Assembly: GCA_963978895.1 (NCBI GenBank)
Contig: OZ022244.1
Location: forward strand, 25,265,692-25,329,691
Direction of reading: 5' to 3'
Origin: Erpobdella octoculata
Lineage: Eukaryota > Annelida > Clitellata > Hirudinida > Erpobdellidae
Length of the DNA: 64,000 nucleotides
This document shows, in pieces, positions 25,801-37,987 of the stretch (its first letter is position 1; each line of letters starts with the position of its first letter). The notes beneath the pieces are model-generated. The model was given only the letters and a program-made list of their open reading frames with translations. It was not told the DNA's origin and made no database searches. The position numbers were made by a program, and so were the translations under genes.

Positions 25801-28008
25801 CCCGAGAAACTTGCTAATAATTAATATATTTCTGCGTCAAATTGTTCTGCATCGAATTGTCCGGCGGCGAATCGCCCTAGAACCAAATACTCAATAAAGA
25901 GAGTATCCAGTTCTTCTCAATTCTTGTAATAAATAAATAAATAAATTAATAAATTAATTAATTAAACATAAAAATAATCAACTGCTGACCTCCCGATCAA
26001 AGTTTTACTGTTGCTTCTGAGAAGTGGTGCTCCCTCCCAGCTTGTAACTTCTTCATCGGCGTGGACCTCAGAATTTTCTGATGATCTCTTCTCATTTCTA
26101 CCTTGGCGGTTGTTTTTCACCAAGGTTACAAGATGCTCCAAGTTGTTCTTCAACAAATCAGCCATTTCGTCTCTTACTTCGTTGGCCAATTCTCTCACGA
26201 AGTACTGGCTTCGAACGGTCCTATATCTCGAGTGCTTCATGTTTTGGTCGCATCCATAGGGAAGTCTAAGGTGTTTAATAGTTAATGCCAGCGTATTCTT
26301 TATGATTGTGTACACGAGAGAATCAGAAACCGATGAAACTTCATCTTGATCGCTGCTTTCTCTAAACTTTTCGCTTTCTTTTCTTTCCGAATCTTGTTTT
26401 CTTGAATTCTTTGCTGAAGTGTTTGGCAAGAAAGTTTTGTTTTAATAGTAACGTATTTGAGTCTATCCAATAATTGCAGAATAAACATTAAAATCCTATA
26501 AAATTAACTTTGCATTTGTGGCTATTGCTGTTGTAAAATCGTGTTGTTTTACATGCTATGTGATAATTATAATAGTTGGTCACTGAAAGATTTATTGCAC
26601 GTAATTATGGGAAAGTGAATTATTCAACTTTTTTCAGAAGATTTTTCCTAGAAAGGGCTGGGGAGAGTTTAGTTTTAATCTCTTTCTTTTAATAAAACAC
26701 ATATTTTCTAATTACTTTCTTTGCTGAAAGATTGTTTTCCAGTATCTCCAAGACTTTCACCAGACTTCGAAGAAACGTGTTGACAACTCTAAAATAAAAA
26801 TAAATAAAAATTAAACCAAACTATTCATATCAGATAGACAGATAAAACTTTATACATTTATTAAAAAAGTATTGCCTTGCAATCGAATACTATGTTAAAA
26901 CGGTAATGTCGCTCTCGAGGATTCCAGAGCATTACTTACCCCATCGGCTGATTCTTGTTCACAATAGAGCTGGTCTTCTAACTGCTTGACGAGCTGTTAA
27001 AATAATTCTTTATTGAGCAAATTGAAACTATGCTGCAGTATGTAGTCGTTATGCAATAATTATGATGACGACGTTGATAACGATGACTGTGACAAGGATA
27101 AAGTTTTATTCGTTTAAATAAAATCAACTTGGTGTACTTACATTCTGGTAAGGACAGGGATCCGTAAAGCTTCCACCCTCAAAAACATCTGGAAATAAAA
27201 AAAAACAAGAAATTAATATAATATGTTGTTGTTTTAAAGTTCCATCAAATGAAAAAACCCAAGAAGTTTTAGCGGCGGCCAGCAATCAGCAGTTGATAAA
27301 AATGGGTGCGTACAGGCATGTAATAAAAGATATTACGCAATTGTACACTTTCAGTCCCAAAAATTCAAAACGTTTTTACTATGGATATCTTGATATAGTT
27401 ATAGCTCCAGTTATATCAAAATATCCATGGTTTTTACTTAAGCTTAATATGCAAGATGTTATCCGATTACATTAAACATTAAGCTGGATTTGTTGTTTAA
27501 AAGATATTGAAGCTGTCTTACGAAAGCATGGCATAAAATTTTTATTTTCTTGAACCCAATTCGATCCAAAGCATCAAACATTTTGTTTGATATTGCTAAG
27601 CAGGTAGACCAACCACATGGTCTAATTATAACATGTAATAATGGAAAAGGAAAAAACGTTTTTTATTTAATATTAGTGGGGTACCGTGCGTTGCCCGGGG
27701 TTTTTAGAGGTTTTTCTATCGTGTTTCTCTCTCGTTCCCGTTCCCTCCCCGCTTGCTCTCCCGCTCCAGGTCGCTTTCCCGTTCCCGTTTACTCTCCCGT
27801 TCCCAGACGCTTTTACGTTCCCGGTCGCTTTCCCGTTCCCGGCTGCTCTCCCGTTCTCGGTCACTTTCCCTTTCCCGCTCCCAGTCGCTTTTCCGTTCCC
27901 GCTTGTTCTCTCGTTCTCGTTCCCGCTCATTGTACATTGTCAGTCCTAAAGACCAAAAAAGATGGTGCTGTCATCACAAAATAATCTATATATATAAAAG
28001 AACATGTC

Positions 28009-28041
<33 letters not shown>

Positions 28042-31000
28042 TGACTGACTGACTGACTGATAATCAACGCCGAGCTCAAACGCCTCATCCTAGGAACGTG
28101 AAATTTGGAACTTATATTACTTTTATAGCGTAAACATCCGCTAAGAAAGGATTTTTGAAAATTTTGCTCCTGAGGGGAAAAAACTGGAAAACAAACGTTT
28201 TTCTAAAACAATGTATATCTCGAAAACCAAAAAGGAGGAGATTTTGAAATTTGGTATATAGATTTTTTTTGAAAAATAAAAAGATATGTGTTTTACCATT
28301 TTTTGAAAATTCGGTTTCCCGGACCTCAAATGTGGGTTAGAAAATTGGGTTATTTGGTTTTTAAAGTAGCTTCTACTCAAAAACTGTTAATGCTACAGGA
28401 GTAAAAATTAGTATTTAGTTTCTACTCTAAAAATAATGAAATACGTGTTTTAGCATTTTTTGAAAATTTGGTTTCCAGGACTTCAAATGTGGGGTGGGAA
28501 AATAGGGCTAATTGTCTTTTATAGTAACTGCTACTCGAAAACAGTCAATACCACAGATGTAAAAATTATTATTTAGTTTCTTTTCTAAAAATAAAGATAT
28601 ACGTGTTTCAGCATTTTTTACAAATTTGGTTTCCCGGACCTCAAATGTGGGTTGGAAAATTGGGTTATTTGGTTTTTAAAGTAGCTTCTACTCAAAAACT
28701 GGTAATGCTACAAAAGTAAAAATTAGTATTTAGTTTCTACTCTAAAAATAATGATATACGGGTTTCACAATTTTATGAAAATTTGGTTTCCAGGACTTCA
28801 AATGTGGGGTGGAAAATAGGGTAATTTGGTTTTTAAAGTAACCGCTACTCAACAACTGTAATTGCCACAGATGTAAAAATTAATACTTAGTATCTACTCA
28901 AAAAAAAAGATATACGTGTTTCATCATTTTTTGGGTTATTTAGTTTTTAAAGTAGCTGCTACTCAAAAACTGTAAATGCTACAAAAGTAAAATTAGTATT
29001 TAGTTTCTACTCTAAAAATAATGATATACGTGTTTCACCATTTTTTGAAAATTTGGTTTCCAGGACCTCAAATGTGAAGTGGAAAAAGGGTTATTTGATT
29101 TTAAAATAACTGCTACTCAAAAACTGTAAGTGCTACAGATGTGAAAATTGGTATTTTGAGGTTTTGTGCTGGTTAAAAAATGAGTTCAGTTTATCACCGG
29201 ACGGACGGGCCAAGCCGTTATTTTAAGGTCTTCATACGGCCCTGCCCAAACCTTAAATCAAGGTGGGACGGGCCGAGATTTTTAACCAAGTATATAGACA
29301 TTTTAGTTAGTGATTTTAGGGTGTTCAGACGGCCGGGCTAAACCTGAAGTCAAGGTGGGACGGGCCGAAGTTTTTCATCAAGTATATAGAACTTCTAGGC
29401 CTGTAAAAACGGGCCAGGGCCCATATTAGACGGGCCGTGCTGGGCCAGGAATTTCGGTTTTTGAAACGAGCTGGGCCAAGTTGTCGACGGGTAGAGCCGA
29501 GACCTAAAAAATTGATCCGTGCAGTACTCTACTATGTATGCACGGTTCAAATTCTCTAATTTCATGCGAGCGAAGCCGCTACCCGTATATACCCGCTACC
29601 CGCTAGTATATAATAAAATTAAAAAAAAATCAGTCATTTTTGACGGACTATTTCTAGTATATTCAGAATTTATAAGTATCATTCACTCACTGTAAGGACA
29701 CTGTGCAGAAAGCGGGTACTGCCGATGGGATTTCATGCAAACTTTTCGTCTGACCTTATTAATGAGAGCAGTTAGCTTCTTGCGATGCTCGATTCTGTCC
29801 CCTTCAACTGCGTCTGTAAATTTTTGAAAAAAAATGGTAAAAATCAGCTCAGTCATTGAAATTGTTTGAAATTAAACTGTCTGTCATGTAAATTTTTATT
29901 TTATGATCTGTTATTTTAATAATAGATTAATATATCATTCTACAAACTCAATTTATGTTTTTTATGAACAAAACTACATCTAATAATTGAGAACTATATA
30001 AGCCAGAAGCTCTGTAGACTACTTCAATCGTAGCTTACAAATCAAGTCTCTCTAATCATATGATCAATGAATTATGCTAAAACGTACATTTTTTAACCTC
30101 TTTTAGTTATTTTGAATACAAACTGAATTTTAAATTTAAAATTTTATAAAGTCCCATAGAGGTCTTTAAAACAGAAAGCGGATAAAACAAAACACCACGA
30201 AACGGTCGAGACAAAGGATCAAAACATAATCTCTATTTAGTTAAAGTTTAAATATTAAGCAGTTTACCAAACATTCTTCCACGTCGATACGCGACGAGCT
30301 TGTTGTACTCTTCAATGTGCTTGCACTTTTCACTTTTCAAAACTCTTTCCTTGACTATTTCATCGGCTCTGTCTTGTATCTCCGCGCAGGTGTGCCTCGA
30401 CCAGGTGTTCCAGTTCTTTAGAAAAATAAAATTTGAATTCTTTGATTCGAATTTGAATACGCCCAGTTAAGTTTTAAGAAGTCGGGAATTTTTATAAATT
30501 GGGCTAGTAGTCAATTGGCGAGGCCTGTTTAGCTACTTTTTACATTAGCTCAGATCCTCCCCCCGGGGCCAACACTTTGCCCTAGGCCCACTATAAAACT
30601 TCTTTCGGACAGAATATTTTTACCAGACTGAAAAGATTAACTGCATTACGTTCAGTAAACCCTTTTCATAATTTTGAAACTTCCTCAGACGAATGAGAGC
30701 TTTTTTCTTAATCTGGTTCAGCAGCATTTGACGAAACTTTAACAGGCTTTGGCGTTCACCCTGTTAAAATATTTATAAATAAAATTAAGTTAAATTTTTC
30801 AATCAATTATATAACTTCACTAACTCACGCTTATCCATGTAAATATTTAGGCTATAAAAATTAGAAGATGAATTTTAATCAAATAAGTATAAAGTTTACT
30901 TCGCAAAATTCTTTAAAATACGGTAGGTTTTCAAATTCATTTTCCGCTCTGTCGCAAACGCCTTTCATTTCGGTTTTCAAGATCTCAGAATATCTGCAGC

Positions 31001-32534
31001 ATTCAATTATTTTGTGAAAAAATGTTTTCATGCAACACTAGGATAAACTGTTAAAATATTATTTTTTATTAAAGAAGGTGATTGTGTTGTACATTCCGTA
31101 CATATTGTACTACACTAGTACATCTCCAGCGTTCTGCTGAACATGCGGTTGCCGAAATGTCAAAATTTGAAAACTATTTACTAAGGCTGTAGTTTAAAAA
31201 TAGTAACAGTCTGACAAAATTCACGTGATAGATACCTACGTGTTTCCGGTCATAGAATCTACCTGATATTAAGAGAAATTGGTTCGCAAGGGTTATCTTT
31301 CATCTGACTGATTTGCTGTTCTTTTGCTCTATTAAGTGTTCGAGCTACCACTTTTTGGACATTTTCGCATTCTGTTTGGGCCTGTTTTAATATGTTAATA
31401 AAAATTAAAAAAAACCTGATATTGCTTATTCACAAAATGTTTTTTTAACCTGCAGAGCCTTGATTTGATTCAAGTTGGTGACATGAAGATATGCTCTGTA
31501 CGAATTGAAATCTTTTAAGCTTACTGTTATTTTACCTTCTCTTGTTATTAGACCTTGTCTGAAAAGTAAACAAAAAAGGTTACACGTTTCTTTTTGAAAC
31601 TGGTACATAATCTTAATAAAGGTTCAAATTAAAAAAAAACTGCAATGTGATGAGTTGGTAGAATGAAGCTTGTGACAAAGCCACAAGCACAGTGTCTTCC
31701 AGTGGTCGCGGTTCCTTTGGTAAAATGAAACACCATTACGCAAGAAAATAGATCTGGCCAAAGGATGCATTGGACTTTATATATTTTTTTGGTCAAAAGT
31801 TAGTTTCACCATAGCGTAAGTTTATGATAAACAAAAAAATCTGCCCTCCAAACAAAGCAACTACGATTATCTGATTCGTTGGGTCGTTACGAAAATGTTA
31901 TTTAAGACAGCTTTAGATGCTGGAGAGTGTTTTTATTGCAGTTTTAAACAAATTGTTGTTGTTTCAAGTTTTTTTTTATATAATTAACTCTGCACAGACT
32001 TGTAAAGATGTTTGAGACGTTTTGAATCGGAAAAATAGCATCGAAGATAAGGATCCCGCAGAGAGTTGTACTCAGGGTTGCACGGCAAACGCAGCATCAG
32101 AGGATCTCCATTGTCAAAGTCAAGCCGCTTGTTCTTAACCCAGGGCTATTTAACAAATTTGTTATGAATGATTCAATTTTCAATTTTTTTAAAATCAATT
32201 TCTTGTAACTGTTCATTAAATAAAATTTTAAATACATAATTAAAATTCATTCAAAGCTTACTCCGGTTCCAAGGTTGCCATCACCAAGTTGCAGGTTGAC
32301 AGCTCCGTCTGGAACTTCTTTAAGCATTGGAAGCTTATTTTGTAGTGGCAAATACCTCCATTTTGGCAAATAAAACGGCGGCACCCCCTTGAACTGACAC
32401 ATTTTTCGCGGCTGTGGGGATTTCATGGCTCCCTGGTTCAAACCGCCTATGAAACACACACACACAGTTATGTGCTTACGTTGTGCAAGTTGGAGCAATT
32501 TATATTTTCAAACTTCAATGTTCTTACCTTCCAT
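22826..32534 (-). CDS. FSIP2-like protein, paralogue B, with long acidic repeat domain
   Basis: Fifteen exons, 5' to 3': 32534-32528, 32446-32262, 32145-32000, 31558-31450, 31381-31263, 30993-30900, 30760-30650, 30415-30268, 29813-29691, 27188-27142, 26993-26940, 26788-26716, 26413-25990, 25302-24996 and 24673-22826, giving 1264 residues. Seven exons match paralogue A in length exactly and all internal phases agree except around the A11-A12 junction, which supports both models. The same FSIP2-like N-terminus is present (WVKNKRLDF, EYNSLRDPYLRCYF, QGLITREGK). The first exon is only ATGGAAG. The last exon begins DALACGAIES, keeps a segment shared with A (DLIDKYSDDMMSSKCMDNLVK), then has 14 acidic repeats of the type EEGxDNTxRYYETEDPD at residues about 790-1154. 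A sperm flagellum scaffold role is inferred from FSIP2 only. A Helitron occupies the intron between exons 9 and 10. Confidence 0.72.
23160..24262 (-). repeat. coding acidic tandem repeat, 14 units of 21-29 residues
   Basis: It lies inside the last exon of FSIP2-like paralogue B. Each unit holds DN(T/L/I)(L/M).Y followed by (E/D)xPD and an E/D-rich linker. Units 8-11 are nearly identical 21-residue copies, so this part expanded most recently. The DNA period is a multiple of three throughout. Confidence 0.9.
27230..27660 (+). pseudogene. degenerate coding-like fragment in an intron, unidentified
   Basis: On the plus strand, within the intron of the minus-strand paralogue B, three stretches read as protein-like: AAASNQQLIKMGAYRHVIKD, then DIEAVLRKHGIKFLF, then in another frame NPIRSKASNILFDIAKQV. 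A stop and a frame change separate them. I do not recognise the family. It may be a transposon or retrocopy relic, or chance. Confidence 0.3.
27720..27940. repeat. GC-rich minisatellite of CCCGTTCCCGGTCGCTTT type
   Basis: Imperfect 12- and 18-base units built from CGTTCCCG and CGCTTTCC. The same family occurs at 47.2-47.7 kb. The several open frames across it (Arg/Ser-rich or Pro/Phe-rich) are artefacts of the repeat. Confidence 0.85.
27985..29606 (+). mobile_element. non-autonomous Helitron, copy 1
   Basis: It starts TCTATATATATAAAAGAAC and ends GCTACCCGCTAG, inserted between A (27984) and T (29607), the Helitron target. The segment GCGAGCGAAGCCGCT lies about 30 bases before the 3' end, as in many invertebrate Helitrons. 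A (CTGA)n tract follows the 5' end. Five internal repeats of about 157 bp (marked by GGTTTCC(C/A)GGAC near 28314, 28470, 28627, 28786 and 29053) and GGGCC-rich repeats near 29200-29450 follow. There is no Rep/helicase frame. It sits in intron 9 of FSIP2-like paralogue B. Confidence 0.85.
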
Positions 32535-33829
32535 TATCGAACTTTTATTCAATTCCAAACAAACAGAAGAAACCTTCAAAATCGGCTCGTAGATTGTAAC
32601 GACGAGAGTGTTTCCGCCGATTCAAACCGTCGAAAGTTGTTTTTAGTTACGTGACGCAACGCAAGTCTCAATGCTGACTAAACCGTCGGGAAAAAGCTTT
32701 AACTTTATTAAACGTGCATTTTTATTATGAATTGGTTAAGAATCGATTAGAAGGCCCAAGCTGTGTCGTTATGTCATACAGAGTAGTATAGCAACGGAAA
32801 TAATCAAATATGTGATTATTAAAAAGTTCTACCGCAACTTTGTTTTGCTGGAAGACTGCAGCTCCTAAGAGCGAGGTTGCTGTAAAATTCTCTTTCCAAT
32901 ATAACCACAATGACAGAAACCGTAAGAAGCAATCAATGTAGTGGATTATGGATTTTAGATGCTGCTCAGAATCTGAAAATGTCTTAATTCAACTGTTCTG
33001 TTTGCTTCTTTTTTACACGTTTAAAAAACTCAGATTGAGGATTACTTCAAAAACTTTGGTGATCGGGATGTAAAAGCCTAATGCTAGATTTTTTTCCTAA
33101 ATTCATGATCGGAGGTTTTCTTTAAGAAAAATCGACAATAAGGAGGCTAGTGATAAACTTTTCTAAAAAAAAAGTCAAAAATCAGGGGAGGGTTAAACGT
33201 TAACCAATTTTTTAGTCCTTGATGACCGTGGAGGGTAAAATAATGTTTTTCAATAAATTGTTTTTTAATTTTGTAGCCTCAATAAAAGTTTTTGGCTACT
33301 CACAATTTGGTCAAAGAATTGGGGAAAATCCTAACAGAAACATTAGCGCTCTCGATCGCCCTTCTCTAAATTTTAAGCTCACCCCAAAGTCTAAGGGTCT
33401 GGACGTAACACCGTCCTCGAATGATTAAGTTTCTCAAGATTTTAATACAAATATTCTCATACTTGTTTGCAAATGTATGTCATAGTATTCGTGGGCATAT
33501 ACTATTCTATTCTCGTCTCGTTAATTTTAACTTCCCTGATTTATGCAGATAAGAAAGCGGCGCATTTCGTACAAAAACCACAAAACTGAATCTCAAATTT
33601 ACACTAAAACATGTTGTTATATACAAAATAATAAGACATTGTTTGTTCGAGAAGGCTTCTCTGTAAAAAAAACTGAGTGACAAGGAAATGAAGTTTCAGA
33701 ATTTTTATGCTACGTGCATTCATGTGCACAACTTGACATCGACTGGTTCTGTTATTAGTGAAGTGTTCTCTTACGCTTAAACAAGTTTTCATTAATCTTA
33801 AAAAAAAAACAGTTTCAAAGGTATAAAAT
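32535..33829. other. intergenic, promoter side of paralogue B
   Basis: No gene is recognised. A 69-codon open frame at 33219-33428 (+) has no similarity that I can name and is left uncalled. Confidence 0.4.
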
Positions 33830-34930
33830 TTAGAAAATAATTTTGTTTCTTTTGAGATCAACGATTCCCGATTTAGTCTCAAAACTGAACGTTTGTGTTT
33901 CTCTTAGGCAAGTAATAATCTCTCCCTTTTGGCACTTCGCTTTTTTGACTCTGAAAATATTCCAAAGTTGAAATAAGAATTTTTTAATAATAAAAAATAC
34001 AATGAAGTTATTTTTTTTAAATTCAAAAGCATGCGCCATATAAATAGAGAATTTAAAATCTTTCTCATTTCTAAAATCAAAAAATAGTAAACAACAAAAA
34101 CACACTGTCAGAGATTTTTTCATCAACTTGACTTTGATCTGAGAATTTGAATCATCAGTTCTGACAGTAGGCTCGCCACTGATTCCATCTTTATTTCCAC
34201 GAACATTTGTTATTTCTTTGAATTCTGTGTCGTAGTTGTCACAAGAGAAATGCTTATTTTCTGTCGTGATATCTTCGAATTCACATTCCTGCTTCTTTTT
34301 CAGTTTACTCAAACAGTATATTCTTCGGTCAATTATGTCTGCAAGCAGATTTGTACGCAATGATATAACACCACATCTGTGAATATTATATGACAAACTT
34401 TTACAGTAAAAAAACTAACAGGCTAAAGTCAGTCCAAAACAACAGATAATGATGGATGAAATCAGCAAATCTAAAATAAAAAACTTCTAAATTATAAAAA
34501 AAACGTATATTTTTTATTTCACGTATTTTAACAAATCATACTTGAGTTTGTTTGCAGAAAGCACAGTGCGACCTTTGCATAGCTCAGAATGTAGTAATTA
34601 AGAACTGTCTTTGCAGCTTCGATTTTGCAGAGGTACGACGTTAGAGAAGATTCGCCATTGCTGTACTTTTCGCTGCAATGGTGCAATTTTTTTATGAAGC
34701 TTCTTTCGTCGTTTCGCACTTCCCACCACCACAATTCACCAGATTCGTACCGTTTCAGTTCGCTAATGTAGCTGAAATGAAAACATTATTTCAAACTTAC
34801 GCTAGCTATTTAGTCTCCATAATGTCATTACTTACTTAATATCAACATCTCCACTGTTCAAAAGATAAAATATTCCTCCGGTGAACAAATCAAACGCCGA
34901 CAGCGACAGAACCACCCAAAAAACATCCAT
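33830..34930 (-). CDS. predicted single-pass (type I) membrane protein, unrecognised
   Basis: Five exons, 5' to 3': 34930-34836, 34771-34542, 34470-34420, 34338-34128 and 33950-33830, total 235 residues, all phases consistent. The N-terminus MDVFWVVLSLSAFDLFTGG looks like a signal peptide. An ectodomain of about 85 residues has WWWEV and a few cysteines. A hydrophobic segment (LLISSIIICCFGLTLA, residues 110-125) is followed by basic residues (DRRIY, KLKKK), which puts the C-terminus in the cytoplasm. The tail is charged. I do not recognise the family. The short third exon carrying the membrane segment is supported by its acceptor (ttttattttag) and phase. The last intron is less sure, because the frame also reads through it. 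Confidence 0.55.
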
Positions 34931-36499
34931 TATTTATACCGGTTTGTGGTCACATAGGAAAGTTTTAATCGAGATTCCGGTTGTGTAAAGTTATTCAATT
35001 TGTAAGGTTTGGTTTGTTGTTTTTCTTAAAATAATTCGCTCCCTTTGCTATCGAATAACAAAATAACCGTCATCGAAACGTCATATTAAAAATGTTGCCC
35101 TTGCATCCAAAAAACAATAAATATCTTAGGATCAGCTTTCAGAAGTGCTGCAGTGTTAAAAATTTCAGTTATTTGAATTTAAATATAAAAAATTTCTTGC
35201 TATTTAATCAATTCCAAAAATCAATTGATAATTTTGCTACGTAAGCGTAAATTACTAAAAAAATTATCACTGCTGCAATCGAAAAATAATTTATGAGATT
35301 TAATAAAATTTGGCATTTTTGACGGCTATTTATCAAAAATGCCGAATTAGAAATTTCTAGCATGACAGAATTTTTTATCACCTTTGCTTTTTTAGTAATT
35401 GTTCAGTTTTGCAGGCCTGGTGCTTGTTATAAACTTGACAAACTCTCAAGTAAAAGTTTATTTATTACAAAATAATGCATTAATAACACAAATTTATTTT
35501 TAATATCTAAAAAAAAATTAAGTTATTTATCATATCACCAACATTGGTCAGACGGGCACAGTTTACATAATCATGGTCATCCTCACGTAATTTTGTTTTG
35601 CCGACATACTGTTTACATTTCTACATCCCTCATTGAGTTGTTTTCTGTCTGTTGAAGATAAAGCGCGTCGGAGAGCTTATTCATTTTTGTCTATTTACGT
35701 GGTGTTGACGACTAGTTTTTTCTATTCTAAATCACGGTTAGACAGTTTTATGTAAAAAGTGTGAAATCATCTGATCTGATCATCGGGTGGCTGCTGTGGC
35801 TCTATATTAGTCTATTCTATATTAGTCTATATGCCTGTTTTGTGTTTTGGACAGCCTGTTTTAGCTACTCTCTATGTAATATAGTATATATAAACTATAT
35901 AGTATGCCTCTTACTATTAATTATTAATACACATAACATACACACATACATACATAAACAAGAGGTCATGGATTTTTGATTGTACCATAATTTTTTCTTT
36001 GTAATTACAATAAAAAAGAGCTTCCAGTGCTATCACCCTTTATTGTCTCCTTAATTACTTCTCTACTTAATTGCAAAATTGAATGGTATTATTAAATTTT
36101 TCGCTAGCAAATATGAAAGAATATGAACTAATTACTAATTAGAGCTGCAAAGAACATAGGTTACATTAAGAAAAAATGTTGATGAGATACAAAAGTTTGC
36201 TAAAAATTGGCAGAGAAACAATATGAATTTGTATTGAATTCCATACTTTAACAATGTGATTTGTAAAATAAATTTGTTAGTTCAATTTGAAGAGCATATT
36301 CATAAAAGGAGAAAGTTCAAGTTGTCTTATCTGTGAATAGGATTTAAATTATTATATTAATATTTTGTACTTTGTTCTAGTTGTTTTGTGTATTTTAAAT
36401 TATACTGCATTTTTTTCTTCCAACATGAATACTTTTAATTAATTTTCAGATAAAATCAGAAGTTTACTTTGGTGTTATACCGAGGAATCTTAGAAAATA
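34931..36499. other. intergenic between divergent genes
   Basis: It separates the membrane-protein gene (-) from the LITAF gene (+). A TATAAATA sits just upstream of the minus-strand start. TA/CATA-rich simple sequence lies near 35810-35960. No gene is recognised. Confidence 0.35.
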
Positions 36500-37987
36500 A
36501 TGGCTCAAAAAGATGCAACAGCCCCAGCCCAGTCTGACTTACCTCCACCTTACAGTCCACCTCAGCCTGGTTGATATTTATAAAAAACCATCCATTTATT
36601 ATTTGGTAAAACTAGGTTTTTATAATTTTAAGATACGCAGAACCCCATGGTAAGTTAAAGCCAGCTAACAGCCAGTTATAAATATTACGAACTAAGAAAT
36701 GTTAAATTTTTCTGTCCACTTCGACCTAGATTGCCTTCTACTTTCTCAAGTGGACACTGTAGTTGGATGGCCTGTATTTAATGAAGTATATTTTAATCTG
36801 TATGAACAGTATTTGCATTTAACCATTTCAGGCAACTTTCCTGAACAACCTGGGTACTATCCATCTCAAGCCCAGTATCCTAATCAGCCTCCGAACGCAA
36901 CCCAAGCACCATATCCTACTCAGACTAACTACCCTCCAGGACAAGCTCCATACCCTCAGGGGCAATATCCCTATCCGCAAGGACAACCTCCATATCCACA
37001 AGGACAACCTCCCTATCCTCAAGGACAAGGTCCTGCACCCCCAGGTTTTCAGTCAGTGCCTCTACAGCAGCCTGTCACAATGCAACCAAGTCAGCTTTTG
37101 GTTCTACTTATAATTCAAATGTATTGATTATCTTTTAGTTCGAGTTAAGCTATCTAACACATCTAAAACAAAGTTTAAACCTATGATTTTTTCAACTTTA
37201 AAATTTTGTATGTCCTAAAAATGCTAACAAAGCATGTTGAATTTAGCAAAAGTGAAAAGCATTTAAAAGCCTTCATTTAGAAATAGGTTAGTACTTGTGG
37301 TCACCAGGTTAATATTTTCTGTCAACTGCTTTGCTATATATTTAAGGTAAAACCACGACAGGTGTGCTATAAAAATGCTTAATTTGATATTTGATGCATG
37401 CCATATTGATTTATAGGTTTTAGTCGTTACAATTCTGTTGTAGGTTCAATATTGTATATATCCATACAATTTATGCGCAGAATAAAGTTACATAATATTC
37501 TTAAGTTATGTTGTTAATCAATTTTAAGCTAAACAGGAATGTTATTTAAATGCTTCTCTAACAAAGTCAAACCTAAAGTTTCCTCAATTTACTTTAAAAA
37601 CTTTTGTACAGCTATGATTATACAGCAGCCATTGGTGGGAACCTATTACCCAGATGCTAAAGGTGCTCCCATGGCTACTGTGTGTCCACAGTGCAGGGCG
37701 TCAGTTGTCACCGAAGTCAATTTTGTTCCTGGAGCTTTGGCCTGGATACTGTGCTTACTACTTTGCTTTTTTGGGTTGGTCTTTTGAACTTTGAATTCTG
37801 TAAGATAATATTTTATCTTCACCTAAAAGCAGATGTTGTAACTTCATCTATTTATTTATTACATTAAATGTTTTCCAGATGCACTTTAGGATGCTGTTTG
37901 ATCCCATTCTGTGTAAACAGCTGTTTGGATGCAGTTCACACTTGCCCCCAATGCAATGCAGTCATTTTGAAATATAACAGGCTCTGA
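36500..37987 (+). CDS. LITAF-domain protein (LPS-induced TNF factor / CDIP family)
   Basis: Four exons: 36500-36569, 36832-37089, 37612-37774 and 37879-37987, phases 1, 1 and 2, giving 199 residues. The N-terminal half is Pro/Gln/Tyr-rich, with a PPPY motif at the start (a NEDD4-type WW ligand in the family) and repeated YPQGQPP. The C-terminal half is the LITAF domain: CPQC at 134-137, a hydrophobic membrane-inserting stretch (ALAWILCLLLCFFG and onward to GCCLIPFC), then CPQC at 186-189 and the end KYNRL. The two knuckles bind one zinc and anchor the protein to the cytosolic face of endosomes and lysosomes. The start ATG in AAAATAATGG is the first in frame and leads directly into the Pro-rich region. 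All key cysteines are present. Confidence 0.92.

Noticed and set aside
27673..28028. Arg/Ser- and Pro/Phe-rich frames on both strands
   Set aside because: All six frames of the GC-rich minisatellite stay open; composition follows the repeat unit.
28141..28380. 79-codon frame shared with 46424-46663
   Set aside because: The two frames match because both lie in copies of the same Helitron, antisense to it. No start context or domain supports a gene.
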